Of a stretch of DNA of 45,495 nt, positions 11,304 to 22,309 are shown one piece after another (the first letter of the stretch is position 1; each line of letters opens with the position of its first letter). Source of the stretch: Schizophyllum amplum (taxonomy: Eukaryota > Basidiomycota > Agaricomycetes > Agaricales > Schizophyllaceae). The notes beneath the pieces are model-generated. The model made no database searches. It had not been told where the DNA came from and was given only the letters and a program-made list of their open reading frames with translations. The stretch spans positions 1 to 45,495 of the forward strand of contig VDMD01000164.1 of assembly GCA_007026445.1 (NCBI GenBank), given 5' to 3'. A program made the position numbers and the translations under genes.

Positions 11304-11937
11304 ACACTGCAGCTCAGAGGGTTGTCGGGATGTCATAATTTTTCTGTCGAGGTATCGACGAAGTCGCTGGCGGCTGTATTTATTGTTGTGTTTGGCCGGT
11401 TTGGTGTGAGGTACATACTATCTGAATTCGAATGCAATTTATTGTCCCATACTCTGTGCTGTCTGATTCGATGTGGGCTGCACTAGGGTATGGGATATGA
11501 AGAACAAAAGCACACTGTATAGCACTGACAGACTTTGAAACTGTGGGTCCCATTTCCCCATCGGGACAACAATGCAGGACATTCGGGGCTACGGAGTCGG
11601 ACGACGGAAGTACGGACCCCGCTCGATCGTCGGACCACCGCGACTTGGCTTGCACTTTCATCTCGTCGCGTCGGTCTCTCTTTTTCTCCCTCTTCCTCCT
11701 TCTTAAGGCTCTTTCTTTTGAGTGTACCTCGCGTGCTTGCGGAGTCCGCAATTGTCTTGCAGCGGCCACTCAACCCCCGACAATAACGAGGGCCCCCGTG
11801 CACGGTTCACGCGACGCACGCGACGCCTGGGAAGGACGGGGACGTCTCGGAAGCAGCATATTTTGAGAGGGACGTGCGATATGCTGGGAACGCAGTCCTA
11901 GTACCATCCTTCACATCAACCACTTTGACGACTCACG
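11304..11937. other. Intergenic, no gene seen
   Basis: This 634-base stretch contains the 3' flank of the metalloprotease and the upstream region of the hydrolase. A C/T-rich tract lies at about 11655-11715. Short frames on both strands lack splice-supported coding character. Confidence 0.5.
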
Positions 11938-13498
11938 ATGGACGAGGAACCTATGACACTCGGGACGCTTGTGGGGAAGGTGCATCGTGAACACCGTACT
12001 ACCCAGGTCTTGACTGAACCTGCGCGCAGCTCATCCGTCATGGCCAGTACCTCCTGGTCTACCCCTACGCTTACACAGAGGGCAGGGATCGTGCGTGCAT
12101 CCCCATACCATTCAACGCCACTCCGATCTGACATATCACTGACCCAGACGTGTACTCCCCGGCGGAGATCGGGCTCTTCGACCCCGTAGAGGACCTGCGT
12201 CTGCCCACTCCCGACGGCGTAGAGCTACAGGCGTACCTCTTCCGCAAGCCACTCCATTCTGTTCGTGCTATCCCTCCCCGTCTCCTGCTTTCCCGTGCTC
12301 ACCTCCGAGGCTAGTCAGCGAGCGCGCGATTTACCATCATCATGTACGTTGTGTTAACTGGGTCGTACGCATTAGATTGATCTGAGTGCAGGTTCCACGG
12401 CAACGCGATGAACCTGGGGGAGTTTACGCACGTCGCGCAGTACTTCGTGCGGCGACGATATAATGTCCTGGTCATGTCATATAGAGGGTGCGCTTTCTGA
12501 ACCCTTCTAGTGCGCTTCTCTCACCCATCGCATCTGCAGCTACGCCAAATCGACCGGAAAACCGACGCAGAAGGGTGAGCCATGCAATATCATCGCTACA
12601 CAAATCATGCCGAACAGCCATGCAGGCCTCCGAATAGACGCGCAAACCGCGCTCGACTTTGTGCGCAATGATGCGCAACTATCACAGACCCGCGTCGTCC
12701 TGTACGGCCTCTCACTTGGCGGCGCCGTCGCCATCGACCTCGCGAGCCGGAATTCTGAGAAGGTACGCCGGCTACTCTCGCTTCCCATGTCTTGATCGCT
12801 TTTCAATATCCACTTCAGCTTGCCGGCCTCATCATTGAGAACACCTTCCTCTCCCTCCCTGCCGTCGTCAGCGACTGGCCCTATCTCGGACGCCTCTCCT
12901 GGGCCGTGCATCAGCGCTGGAACTCCGCCGCGCGCATGCGACGCATCTCCCGCGCGCTGCCCATTTGCATGATGAGTGGGCAGGGGGATACGGTCGTGCC
13001 GCCAAGACATTTGAAGGGCTTATGGGAGATCGCGAAGGAGAGGGGGTTGGACAAGAAGAAGGGGGTGGGGAAGACGAAGGGGGAAAAGGAGGGACATGGG
13101 AGCTCAGGAACAAAGGTAGACGTCGAAGAGGTGCGAGAGGAGGATGGACTGGAGGATGAACTGAGGGACGAGTTCCATGAGTTTGCGTTTGGGCATCATC
13201 GTGAGTCGTTTTATGTTGTTTGGTGGATTCCTCGTCTGTGGATGTGGTTCGGAATGTTGATGGATGCTCCTGTTACTCGTGCTGTGCATGCGCTCTTGAC
13301 AAGCTGACCCTAGATTCTCCAGACGACACACACGAACAACCCGGCTACTGGAAGCGCATAGACGCATTCATGGACCGGTTGAAGGGCGAGAAGACGCGGC
13401 CGCTGTCGGAGGTGCCACCCGGATTTTCTGGTTTGCAAGTCCCGGGGACTTCTCGCTCCTCCAAGCGCAGGTCTTGGAAGGTCATGACTTGGGGATAG
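11938..13498 (+). CDS. Alpha/beta hydrolase, ABHD13/Bem46-like (copy 1)
   Basis: Nine exons (11938-11979, 12030-12090, 12148-12260, 12315-12343, 12392-12487, 12540-12574, 12626-12762, 12819-13200, 13314-13498) give 359 aa. Family landmarks in order: LLVYPYAYTEGR, the FHGNAMN oxyanion segment, RGYAKSTGKPTQKGLRIDAQ, the nucleophile elbow YGLSLGGA (Ser), IIENTFLSLPAVV, GQGDTVVPP (acid Asp), and a His cluster followed by PGYW near the C-terminus. Bem46/ABHD13 proteins are membrane-linked serine hydrolases of unclear substrate. An unusual Lys/Glu-rich insertion (about residues 250-285) precedes the last exon. A diverged paralogue lies at 41728-43153 on the other strand with most introns at the same places. 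Start chosen because exon 1 matches the short first exon of the paralogue. Confidence 0.88.
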
Positions 13499-13935
13499 AG
13501 GCATTCTATGTGTACTTTGTGGCGGAGGCCTCCTATGCACTCCGTGACAGAGGCATTTTGTGCGCTCCGCGGACGAAATGGCCAGTGGCATATCGACAAT
13601 CTATTCTCTTCGACAACGCTACATTATATCGTACGCTCTCCCCTAATGTTCTCTGATCTTGGGTTTATCACCACTTGTATGGGTGCACTGGCGTCTGACG
13701 ACGGGATCCTGCGGGCACCTGAATTCTTGTCGGCCCATCCCAGCAACATCCCAGCGCTTGCACTATGCAAGTCGCTCACTGATTCAAACTGCGTATCCGT
13801 TCAGTCGAATAAAGTCTCGACGCCGAGAAGCACAAAGAAATGAGCGGTGGGTATATCATGACCAACGATGGTGGGTGGTCCAAAGAGGACAGAAAACTGA
13901 AGCGCGATGAATCGTCGATACTAAATTCAACTACA

Positions 13936-13962
13936 TACAGTCTTCCACCAGTCGATGAGCAG
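13936..13962 (+). repeat. Inverted repeat B, left arm
   Basis: A 27-base arm containing TCTTCCACCAGTCGATGAGC is perfectly matched in reverse complement at 14726-14752. Confidence 0.85.
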
Positions 13963-14707
13963 GTCAAACTTTCTCGGGCCTCGGACTTTCTATCTTGGTA
14001 TATTCGAGAAAATGTAAGAACAACGATCATACCTAAACGTTGTATCCTATCATCCTATCAACTATCCCGGGGGCTCGCCAACACAGGTAGGGTAGAAAGA
14101 GTGGATCATGGTGGGATCAGCAAAGTTCGGGGCTAACCACTCGCTGAGCAGCTTAGACTCGTCACATCACGGCGATTACTTTCGGCAACTACCGACTTTG
14201 CCTGTCTGAAGGTACTAAACTATCGCAAATGTCGTAAAAATCAGAATTCCTACAGCTTCTAGGTACTCGATAGTCTGTACGAGATTTGTACGCCCTCTCG
14301 AGCTGCGGCGGGCGCCACGTGCCGACGCTCCGGAAGTGCGGGACGATGGGACCGATACGTGACATGACAGATCACTGCTCATTCGAGCAGCTCGAGCACC
14401 GGATTCTCGCCGTGCTCGCCTACCATCTAGCAAAGAACTGCAAAATAGCGGGATCACGTTCTACAGGTAGTTTTATACCTCCACCAATTTAATTGCGCAT
14501 CAGCCGCAACAGTTCGTATCTGCAGACATTATAGGGAATTGGCATATGTCAAAATTGGGCTGCTCACGCACGTTCCGCGACCTGCTCTTCGCCGAGTACA
14601 TCAGCTATTGGCCTAAAATTTGGTGTACAAGTAGGTATTGTAGGTTGGTTTATGCCCACGAAATCTCCGAGGTAATCCGGTGTCGTTAAACCGCGCTCTG
14701 AGGCCAA

Positions 14708-14752
14708 CTGCTCATCGACTGGTGGCTGCTCATCGACTGGTGGAAGACTGTA
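14708..14752 (-). repeat. Inverted repeat B, right arm with tandem 18-mer
   Basis: CTGCTCATCGACTGGTGG occurs twice in tandem (14708-14725 and 14726-14743); the second copy belongs to the 27-base arm complementary to 13936-13962. Confidence 0.85.
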
Positions 14753-14987
14753 GTAAATTGAGCGTATCATGATGAAGGCCCCAGCCCCGCTAGTAGAAGT
14801 AAACAGGTGCAAACAAGGTCAGGCAACAAGGCTGCAGCCGAGCGCAGCCCGGGGCGCTTCCTTGAAGGCATGATGCTTATAGTATGTAAGTTATACCTCA
14901 TACTAGTACAGTCAAATAACTTCCTCGCTGAAAGTTCGTCATCTACTCACATAAGCTAGGTGCCAACTCCCGCCGCCCCCACCCCTA

Positions 14988-17816
14988 TCACTTGAACCGC
15001 GTCAAGATATTCCTCAACGGCACTGGCATCCTGCTCTTCCCCGACGTCGCACTCGCACTCTCAGTCCTCGCCGCATTCTCATCCTTGTACTGACCACCTC
15101 CCTTCTTCGACCACGACGCCTTGCTACCAGGCAGCAAGTTCTCCTTCCCTCCCGCCGGCGCCACCGAGGCCCGCTTGATGCCCTCCAACGACTCTGCCGC
15201 ATTCTCTTTGCGCGCAGGCAACCTCTTGAGCGGCCCACTCCCCTTCGGCGGCGCGCCAATGGTCATCGGACGGGCCGACCGCGTGTACGCGCCAGCATCC
15301 ACCCCGCCTCCACCGCCAGCGATCGCGACGGACGCGCGAGCCTGCCGCGCAGGGCTAACCGGCATGACGGGGCTGGCTGGTGTGGTAGGACTGGCCGACG
15401 AAGGCATCATCGAAATCGGCCGGTTCGAGCGAGCTTGCTTCGTAAGCGTGGGCGTCAGCTTCGCCGGCGATGGCGACAGTCTGGGACTCGGCGACGCCCT
15501 GGAAGGAGACATCGGCATCGCTCTCGAAGGAGAGATTGCCCTGGCCCTCGCTGGGGAGATCGTCGCCGCCTTTTCAGATAAACTCCGCCCGATGGCTGGC
15601 GAAATTGTCGACGCCCTCACACCCGCAGGCAACGCAGGCATTGGCGGAATCGCCGTGCTCGATGCCGTGAATGTCGACCGTAGCGGCGAGGGGCGTCTGA
15701 GTGAGGGCGATGGCTGCCTCGCGGGCGCCGACCCGGTCGAGTGACGGCCAGCGAGAGGTGGGCGGGCCGCGCGCGGTTGGGTAGATGTGGAAAATTGGTC
15801 TGAGGTGGGTGACTGGCTGGAGGTAGACGGAGACGATGGAGAAGCCACAGGTTTCTTGAGCATCGAAGTCAGCACTGGCGCACCCGTCGACCTACCTGCT
15901 GCAAACGTCTCAATAGCTGCCGGCGACGTCTCACGCCTGTTCGGCAAGGAGGCAAAGCGGACATTCTTCCCGCCCTTGAGGATACCCCGGAGCGAGCCTG
16001 TGCGTGAGCTTAAACCGAGCGGCGGGGAAGGGGAGAAGGCGCGCAGGGTGGGCGAGAGGATGGGCGGTGACAGAGCTCGCTCAGGGCCTGGAGACAAGAC
16101 TGCAGACCCCGGAGACGAAGCGTACGCAGGCGAGGACGCGTCGAGCACAGACAGAGGCGAGTCTAGCATGGGCGAAGACGAGTCGCGCACAGGTAACCCC
16201 GACTCCAGTGGAGGCAACGACGGAAGAGGGCCAGCGGGAGGCATGCACATCGTCGGCGGCTGCAAAGCATCGGATTCAAACTCGCGCAGAAAGTCAGAGA
16301 GAGACTCGGTAAGGTGCTCCGAGGCGGACTCAGTGAGACGCTGGGAGTCGAATTCGGTCAGCCGCCCGGAGGGATAGTCCGACGCAGAGTCGGTCAACCG
16401 GTGATGCGCCAGAGTGTCACCAGATGGCGGCGCGTCCGCCTCGAGCGACGTATCAAACAGCTCGTCGGGAAGCATCTTGCGCATGAGCGAATCGTTGTTG
16501 GTGGCGGGTTTGATAGTTGAGCAGCCCAGATCGTAGTTGTCCACAGCGGAGTTACCCAGGATATTACTCAAGTGATCAGTGCGGATCTCCTCTTGTTCTT
16601 CCGGCTCTTCACAGACGGAGGCCAGGGGCGAGGAAGCAGCATCCGACGTCGGCGACCGGGAGATGGCAGCACACTGAGAGCGCAGCGAGGAGATCATGTC
16701 GTTGATGTTCATCGCAGGACCTTCGCGTGCCGGCTTGATATCGAGCTCCGGGTGGTACGCAGACGGAGTCCCAAGGAACGCAGTAGGTATTCCAGGATAC
16801 GAGCTATCCAACAGCTCCCTCTTCAAGTTGAGCGGCGGCGGGGCCTTCTTCCCCCGACGCGTTGCGATGAGCGTGGTCGTCGCAGTCTCCTTGGCGGGCT
16901 CGAGCGACAGTGGGAAAGTCTCGTGCGAGTCGGACACGGTCAGGGTGGGCGTCGACACCTGGTCCTTCTGCTTGTCCAGCGCGGAGACACAGTGATCGGG
17001 GTCGGACAAGCCGTCATTGAAGAATAAGTTGAGCTTCTGCAGTTCCACGACGATATCGACCAGCTCGGGCTTCATCGTGTTGGCGGGTACTTGCATGGAC
17101 CAGCGCTTGATGCCGCCCTCGGATTTGAGGCTGATTTCGCGCTCGAAGACAAGGGCATCACGGAAGGACGAAGGATGGTAGGACATGCGCCGCTTCAAGG
17201 TCGGCGAGATGGGCGTTGGGGATGGGGAGCGATCGAGGGTAGAGTTGGAGGAGCCAGGGGAGGTTTGACGGAGAGTGGTCTGGTAGGCGGGAGTGCAGCG
17301 GGCGGAGACCAAGGCCCTTTGGAAGGCTTCTGGTGTGTAGACAGATCCTTCAGGAAGCCATGAGATTGTAGCAGTGTCTTCGCATTCACTCCAGGGCGAG
17401 TGACCAGGAGCGCTGGAATTGCGCAGGCGCTCCTGATGTATGTCAACGAAACGAGTCTTCATCCACTGACGGCTACTCACCAACCACTTCCCTACGCCCA
17501 TGTTGTCCTTCAGCATAGCTCTCATCCGAGGCGGAGTAGGCACTGTGACAGTGGCGAGTCTCGGCTTACAATATTCCAGCGAAGACGAGGAAGAGATGGG
17601 GAGACCGCCCTTAAGATCCATGATGGTCGGTGGTGGAATGATGCATGCTGAAGGCAGAGCCGGGATAGAGAGAACTGACGACGAGGATGATAGGGTGTCG
17701 ATAGATAGTGATTCTGCGAGGACTGGCGGATTCCATTGATCGAGGAGGTCATTGACCTCGAAGGAGACAATAGACGAGCTAGATGCGAGAGCGAGAGAGT
17801 CCTGGGTGCCGGACAT
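14988..17816 (-). CDS. Large Ser/Pro-rich protein with KEN and RVxF motifs, unrecognised
   Basis: A single uninterrupted exon encodes about 942 aa starting at the ATG at 17816 (MSGTQDSLALASSS); the open frame continues upstream without another ATG. Residues about 100-160 are the least repetitive part and contain NMGVGKWLVSSRQWMKTRFV, which may be the conserved core. The C-terminal half is low-complexity with many SP sites (SPARARAISPSRAMPMSPSR) suitable for proline-directed kinases. LKGGKNVRFAS (near 15948-15968) matches the PP1-docking RVxF consensus, and two KEN tripeptides (15201-15209 and 15138-15146) match the APC/C degron. The tail is basic: MPVPLRNILTRFK. Together these suggest a cell-cycle-regulated, phosphorylated scaffold, which is inference; no enzyme domain is visible. 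It is divergent from the aminopeptidase gene. Confidence 0.75.
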   Translation of the reverse strand: MSGTQDSLALASSSSIVSFEVNDLLDQWNPPVLAESLSIDTLSSSSSVLSIPALPSACIIPPPTIMDLKGGLPISSSSSLEYCKPRLATVTVPTPPRMRAMLKDNMGVGKWLVSSRQWMKTRFVDIHQERLRNSSAPGHSPWSECEDTATISWLPEGSVYTPEAFQRALVSARCTPAYQTTLRQTSPGSSNSTLDRSPSPTPISPTLKRRMSYHPSSFRDALVFEREISLKSEGGIKRWSMQVPANTMKPELVDIVVELQKLNLFFNDGLSDPDHCVSALDKQKDQVSTPTLTVSDSHETFPLSLEPAKETATTTLIATRRGKKAPPPLNLKRELLDSSYPGIPTAFLGTPSAYHPELDIKPAREGPAMNINDMISSLRSQCAAISRSPTSDAASSPLASVCEEPEEQEEIRTDHLSNILGNSAVDNYDLGCSTIKPATNNDSLMRKMLPDELFDTSLEADAPPSGDTLAHHRLTDSASDYPSGRLTEFDSQRLTESASEHLTESLSDFLREFESDALQPPTMCMPPAGPLPSLPPLESGLPVRDSSSPMLDSPLSVLDASSPAYASSPGSAVLSPGPERALSPPILSPTLRAFSPSPPLGLSSRTGSLRGILKGGKNVRFASLPNRRETSPAAIETFAAGRSTGAPVLTSMLKKPVASPSSPSTSSQSPTSDQFSTSTQPRAARPPLAGRHSTGSAPARQPSPSLRRPSPLRSTFTASSTAIPPMPALPAGVRASTISPAIGRSLSEKAATISPARARAISPSRAMPMSPSRASPSPRLSPSPAKLTPTLTKQARSNRPISMMPSSASPTTPASPVMPVSPARQARASVAIAGGGGGVDAGAYTRSARPMTIGAPPKGSGPLKRLPARKENAAESLEGIKRASVAPAGGKENLLPGSKASWSKKGGGQYKDENAARTESASATSGKSRMPVPLRNILTRFK

Positions 17817-18582
17817 CGTTAACGGCGTCGACGGCGAATAGCGGGTTGTCAATGAATAGGCTGGCGCTGGCTAGCGATGTGAGCGACCGTCGTGGTGGTT
17901 CGCGACAAGGAACGTGTCGCAATCCCGCCGCACTCGTTTGATCCGTGCCCACGGTCACGTGTACTCAATATTCTCTCTGAGTCTTCTGCTCTCACCTTCC
18001 ACTGTTGTGCATAACCTTTTCGATTTGCATCGCACGATATTGCACCTCGTCTGCTCATCTCAGCAGAACAGCAGGTGCGGCGATACACTCATGCAATTTA
18101 AAGGTGGCTGAGGGCGCACATCACGTGATGCTCCCCTTCAAGGCCTCCTTCCCCTCTCGCTCCAGACCTCGAAACGTATGAGACGTCTATACCTGTCTAT
18201 ACCCGGGCCAGGATTCGCAGTGCACAAGCGAAAGCTCGTGCTTTAGCTTCATTCCTTGTGCTCACGTCCGAGTACTCGAGTGCAAACCATCACGAGCCAT
18301 AGTCGCAAGCCTTATCACAGCGGTCGCACGCGTCTCTAACACCTCCCTTCATGCGTCGCCCATTGTAACGCAGCGCTTCCGCGAGCGCACCCAATGTGCC
18401 CGCCCGACTCTTCAAGTGCTATCGGCTTGGCATTCACGTGGGCGTACGCTTCTCCAGCCCCGTACGGCTTCCGATACAGCTGCTCTGGCGCGCGAGCGCG
18501 TGCCTATATAAACGCGTCCAACATTCATTCCTTGAATCCTTCTATCGCTCGTTCCCCGTCCCCCTCACGGTCGCGCTCCGCC
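17817..18582. promoter_or_regulatory. Divergent intergenic region
   Basis: This 766-base region separates the Ser/Pro-rich protein gene (minus) from the aminopeptidase gene (plus). TATATAAA at 18505-18512 sits 71-78 bases before the aminopeptidase ATG and is a good TATA box. No coding sequence is evident within it. Confidence 0.6.
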
Positions 18583-20224
18583 ATGAAACTCACGTACGGT
18601 CTCCTCCTGTCCGCTCTTTCTGCTCTCGCGCTTGCGGCCCCCCTCGCACACGATGAGATCGAGCAGAACGTCGCGTCTGGCCTGCGGCTCTTGAGTCTGG
18701 AGGACGGCGCGGAGCCAATCTGGAAGACAGAGGACGAGAAGCTGCAGCTCATGATGACCGGGACCAAGTTTGTATGTCCAATGCGTCCCCCGCACGATCG
18801 CCGGTAGTTAACGCGCACCCAGTTCGATGTCACCGAGACGTACGAGCGCAAGCAAGCGCTCTCGGCTAAGAAGGCGAAGGTGGCGGCCAAGAAGGCCTGT
18901 AAGTGCACATGCAACATGAACGAGCGCGCCTTCTGATGCCTCCCCACAGTCCCCACGCCGAGCCACCAGTCCAAAGTGACGCCGATCCTGAACACCGTGT
19001 CCACGCAGAACATGCAGGGCTACCTCGACGAGCTCACCTCCTTCAACAACCGCTACTACAGGGCGTCTACCGGCAAGGCTGCCAGCGACTACATCTACAA
19101 CACCGTTTCCCAGGTAAGTTCGCGTCATGGTCCCTGAGTCGCGTCGTGTGTCTTCGTGGCTGAACTTCAGTACTGAAAGTAATCCCCAGATGGCCTCCGG
19201 CCACGACGGCGTCACGGTGTCCAAGTTCACGCACAGCTGGACGCAGTACAGCATCGTCGCGCGGATCGAGGGCAGCGGCGACGGACCCCTCACCATCATC
19301 GGCGCGCACATGGACTCCATCAACCAGCGAAACCCCACGTCCGGCCGCGCTCCTGGTACGTCTGGTGTCTGACATATCCACCCACCGCCCATATTCAACC
19401 CAACACACCTCTCTCATCCCTTTATGCATCCGCAAACCCCCACGCATCCGCAAACTAACACCATCCCGTATAGGCGCCGACGACGACGGCACGGGCACCG
19501 TCAACCTGATGGAGGACTTCCGCGCGCTGCTTCAGGCCGGTTTCGCACCCTCGACGCCCGTCGAGTTCCACTGGTACTCCGGCGAGGAGGCTGGTCTGCT
19601 CGGCTCGCAGGATATCGCGACGAAGTACTCGGAGGATGGCGTTGATATTTTGGCGTTTATGGAGCTGGATATGTCTGGATAGTGAGTATCTCTGTTATGT
19701 TTCGTTTTGTTCTGGGACGGGGTTAGTGTCCGCGAGAGCGGCGTCATCTGCTTTGCGCAACGCACCATTCATGTTCACTTCTAGAGCTGACCACCTTGCT
19801 AGCTACGCCCCGGGCTCCAAGGAGGTCTTCGCCCTCGAGGCAGACTACATCGACAAGGATTTGAACAACTTCCTCAAGAACCTCATCGACACGTACGCCG
19901 GCATTCCCTGGGCGATGGACACACCCGTGCGTAGCTGCTCCTTGTTTTACCACTTCCTCCGTTCTCTTTCCACACGAACTCCTCTTTCACGCAAACTTCT
20001 CTATGTACCCCGAGCTCAACTCTCCTCAGTGCGGCTACGCCTGCTCCGACCACGCGAGCTGGCACGACGCCGGCTTCCCCGCGTCCTTCCCCTATGAGGC
20101 GGTCACCGGCGACGACAACCCCAACGTCCACAGCGCGAACGACGTGGTGGCTGACGTGAACTGGAAGCACTCGCTCGAGTTTGCGAAGCTCGGGGTGGCG
20201 TTTGTATACGAGTTGGCCGCGTAG
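18583..20224 (+). CDS. Secreted leucine aminopeptidase, peptidase family M28
   Basis: Seven exons (18583-18771, 18823-18898, 18950-19113, 19190-19355, 19474-19681, 19803-19926, 20030-20224) encode 373 aa. The protein removes N-terminal residues from peptides outside the cell using two zinc ions. It starts with a signal peptide (MKLTYGLLLSALSALALAAP) and a propeptide-like region to about residue 95. The metal ligands of the Aeromonas-type family are visible in order: GAHMDSIN, GADDDGTGTVN, WYSGEEAGLLGS with the catalytic Glu, MELDMSGY, and a C-terminal SDHASWHDAGFPAS. CGYACS is the expected disulfide loop. The length and order match fungal leucine aminopeptidase 1. The strong TATA box fits inducible expression. 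Confidence 0.93.
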
Positions 20225-20817
20225 TCGAGGAACTGGCTAGCAAGCTGTACTCATATAGAATACATGACTGCCCGTGCGATAGCAGACGTGCATGAGTGTA
20301 CAACTAAAGACCTTGTAAAGGCCCGACTAAAGCTCAGTTTCTTGCCACAAGAGAAGGCCGATCCAGTATTTGCTACGGCCCAAATGTGGCGACGCGGGCG
20401 CTCAATTGCAGCCCTTCCGCAAGGTGGAAACTATGTCATCTCAGTCGATTCACCTGTCGCAGTATTGGACTCAAAGCAAGCCCAAAGGGCAGCTGCCACC
20501 CTCGCTACTTCTCCACCTTTTGCCGTGGCGAAGTGAAGCGCGTTCGACAACAAGCCCGCACTGAATGTCAGAACCTTCACGGTCTTGGCGATGTCGATGA
20601 GTGGCCACAAAGGACGCCAGAATCGGCCTCGCGTATCCGTGACTCCGGATGGTGGCTGAAAGGCCCAACGATGCGGGTCTGGGGAAATAAGAAAGAGATG
20701 TGCCGGTCGCTAGTCCTGGTCCCGTACTGAGGCTGTACACTGCAGGCTGTAAGTACATGGAGAAGCGTGGAGGAACGTGGTCACTTGGGGCCGTTCCTAA
20801 CAGGCCTGAAGGCTGAC

Positions 20818-20876
20818 CAGGGGGCGGCGCCATCAGTCCCGATCGCATATAGGGTGGGTGGGTTGGGTCGTGGGAA
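20818..20876 (+). repeat. Inverted repeat C, left arm, with G-quadruplex motif
   Basis: A 59-base arm beginning CAGGGGGCGGCGCC and ending GGGTCGTGGGAA is identical to the reverse complement of 21565-21623. Positions 20852-20867 read GGG-T-GGG-T-GGG-TT-GGG, a tight G-quadruplex consensus. Confidence 0.92.
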
Positions 20877-21564
20877 GATGGGCCGGCAAACGCCCGGCAA
20901 GCTGAAGGCGACGCCCACTGAAAGCCATCGACGAGGTCTCGTGCTGGTCTCGGAGCTCGCAGTGAGCAGGGGGCCATGTATTCAGCATAGACCTTGTAGC
21001 TACGGCGAAAATGTACCCAGACAGAGCTCAGCAGACAGCCGGATTCCCCCCCCCCCCGCCTCTCGGTCGGTGATGTCCCGACGTGATTCTCCCTTCACTG
21101 AGCTCCTGCTCGCCGTTGCTTGGCCATACACATTTCTAGAGTACAAATAAAACTATGTATTATCCCATAGCCGACTGCTAGACACGCTGGCAGTTAACGA
21201 AGCTTTTTACACCATGACTACGCCTGACTGGGCAAAAACGACGTGCCATGTGTTCGACGGCCAACACAGTTGGTATTGTGCGAGCTGGATGAGGATTTAT
21301 GACCTCAATATAGATACGTTGGTGGGTTTTGGGACACAGAAGGGCACATAAAGCCAGTGATCTAGGTGTTCCATCAAAGCCACCGTTTACTGTATTCACC
21401 CCGTGCTCAAGTCAAACAGATGTGTCAGTTTTAAGGTGTACCAAATGTGCCAATCTTCCGCTATCTTCTCTTCGAATGGCTTCACTATCTGGTTTCTTTC
21501 AGGAAGACCCCAGGAGCGCCTCAGGTTGGTGTTCAACGGCGGGCAAGGGGTTTGCCGGCTCAAG

Positions 21565-21623
21565 TTCCCACGACCCAACCCACCCACCCTATATGCGATC
21601 GGGACTGATGGCGCCGCCCCCTG
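21565..21623 (-). repeat. Inverted repeat C, right arm, with G-quadruplex motif on minus strand
   Basis: Exact reverse complement of 20818-20876 over all 59 bases. The G-rich motif falls at 21574-21589 on the minus strand. Confidence 0.92.
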
Positions 21624-22309
21624 AGGCTGACTGTCGCAAAGCTACATCCCGCCACACGACGCCCGTCGTGCGCCCGTGGCGACTGCGGCACCGGCCACAA
21701 TGTCCATATGAAGCGCACGCGCTGCAGGCTGTGTACACGACCGGTGCCAACGATACATGTGGCAGCTGACGAGATGAAAGGCCGAGCTCGGGGTGGCACA
21801 GGGGTGTGGCAACGCGTCCACTCGATCCCCATGGTGCTGTCGTCATTCCCAAATGGGCAAATTCAACCTCCGATCGTGAGAACAGGGTCACATGCAAATA
21901 CCGTGACTTTAGGGTCGGCATGACGTTGCAACTTGCCTCCTGCCACCATCGTACGCTTTATGGCCGCGTCGCTAGCGCCCTCTCGTCGACATACCCTACG
22001 CTACGTGCTATTGTCTTGCTATGATCTGCTGCTAGCTACGAATGACTAGTCCCGTGGATTGGTCTAGAGCTGGACGAGCTGCAAGTCGGGATTGTCGCCA
22101 TCCCGGATCGTTCTACTGGGCCCAAACCCGCTGATATCGGTGAACCGACACGGTCTAACTCTGCCTAAGTACACGGCGCTATGACCCAATGATCTTTTAT
22201 TGGTGTCTATCTACACAACATGGCGCGCGGGCCGGGTTCGCGCCGTCTGGGCCCTTTGCTGACACGCTGAATCCATCCTGTCAAGGCACCCTATGATCTG
22301 CGATCCCAC

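Larger units (their letters stand above)
13499..14987. other. Gene-poor interval with inverted repeat B
   Basis: No intact gene is visible. Two arms of an inverted repeat (13936-13962 and 14726-14752) bound about 0.8 kb; in both, the repeat reads as the peptide YSLPPVDEQ, so they may be remnants of one coding sequence in opposite orientations. A plus-strand frame near 14286-14492 (LYALSSCGGRHVPTLRKC, then FEQLEHRILAVLAYHL) looks coding-like but I cannot extend or identify it. Confidence 0.45.

Noticed and set aside
15121..16377. Long plus-strand frames opposite the 942-aa gene
   Set aside because: Mirror frames of GC-rich, low-complexity coding sequence without their own starts, introns or recognisable domains.
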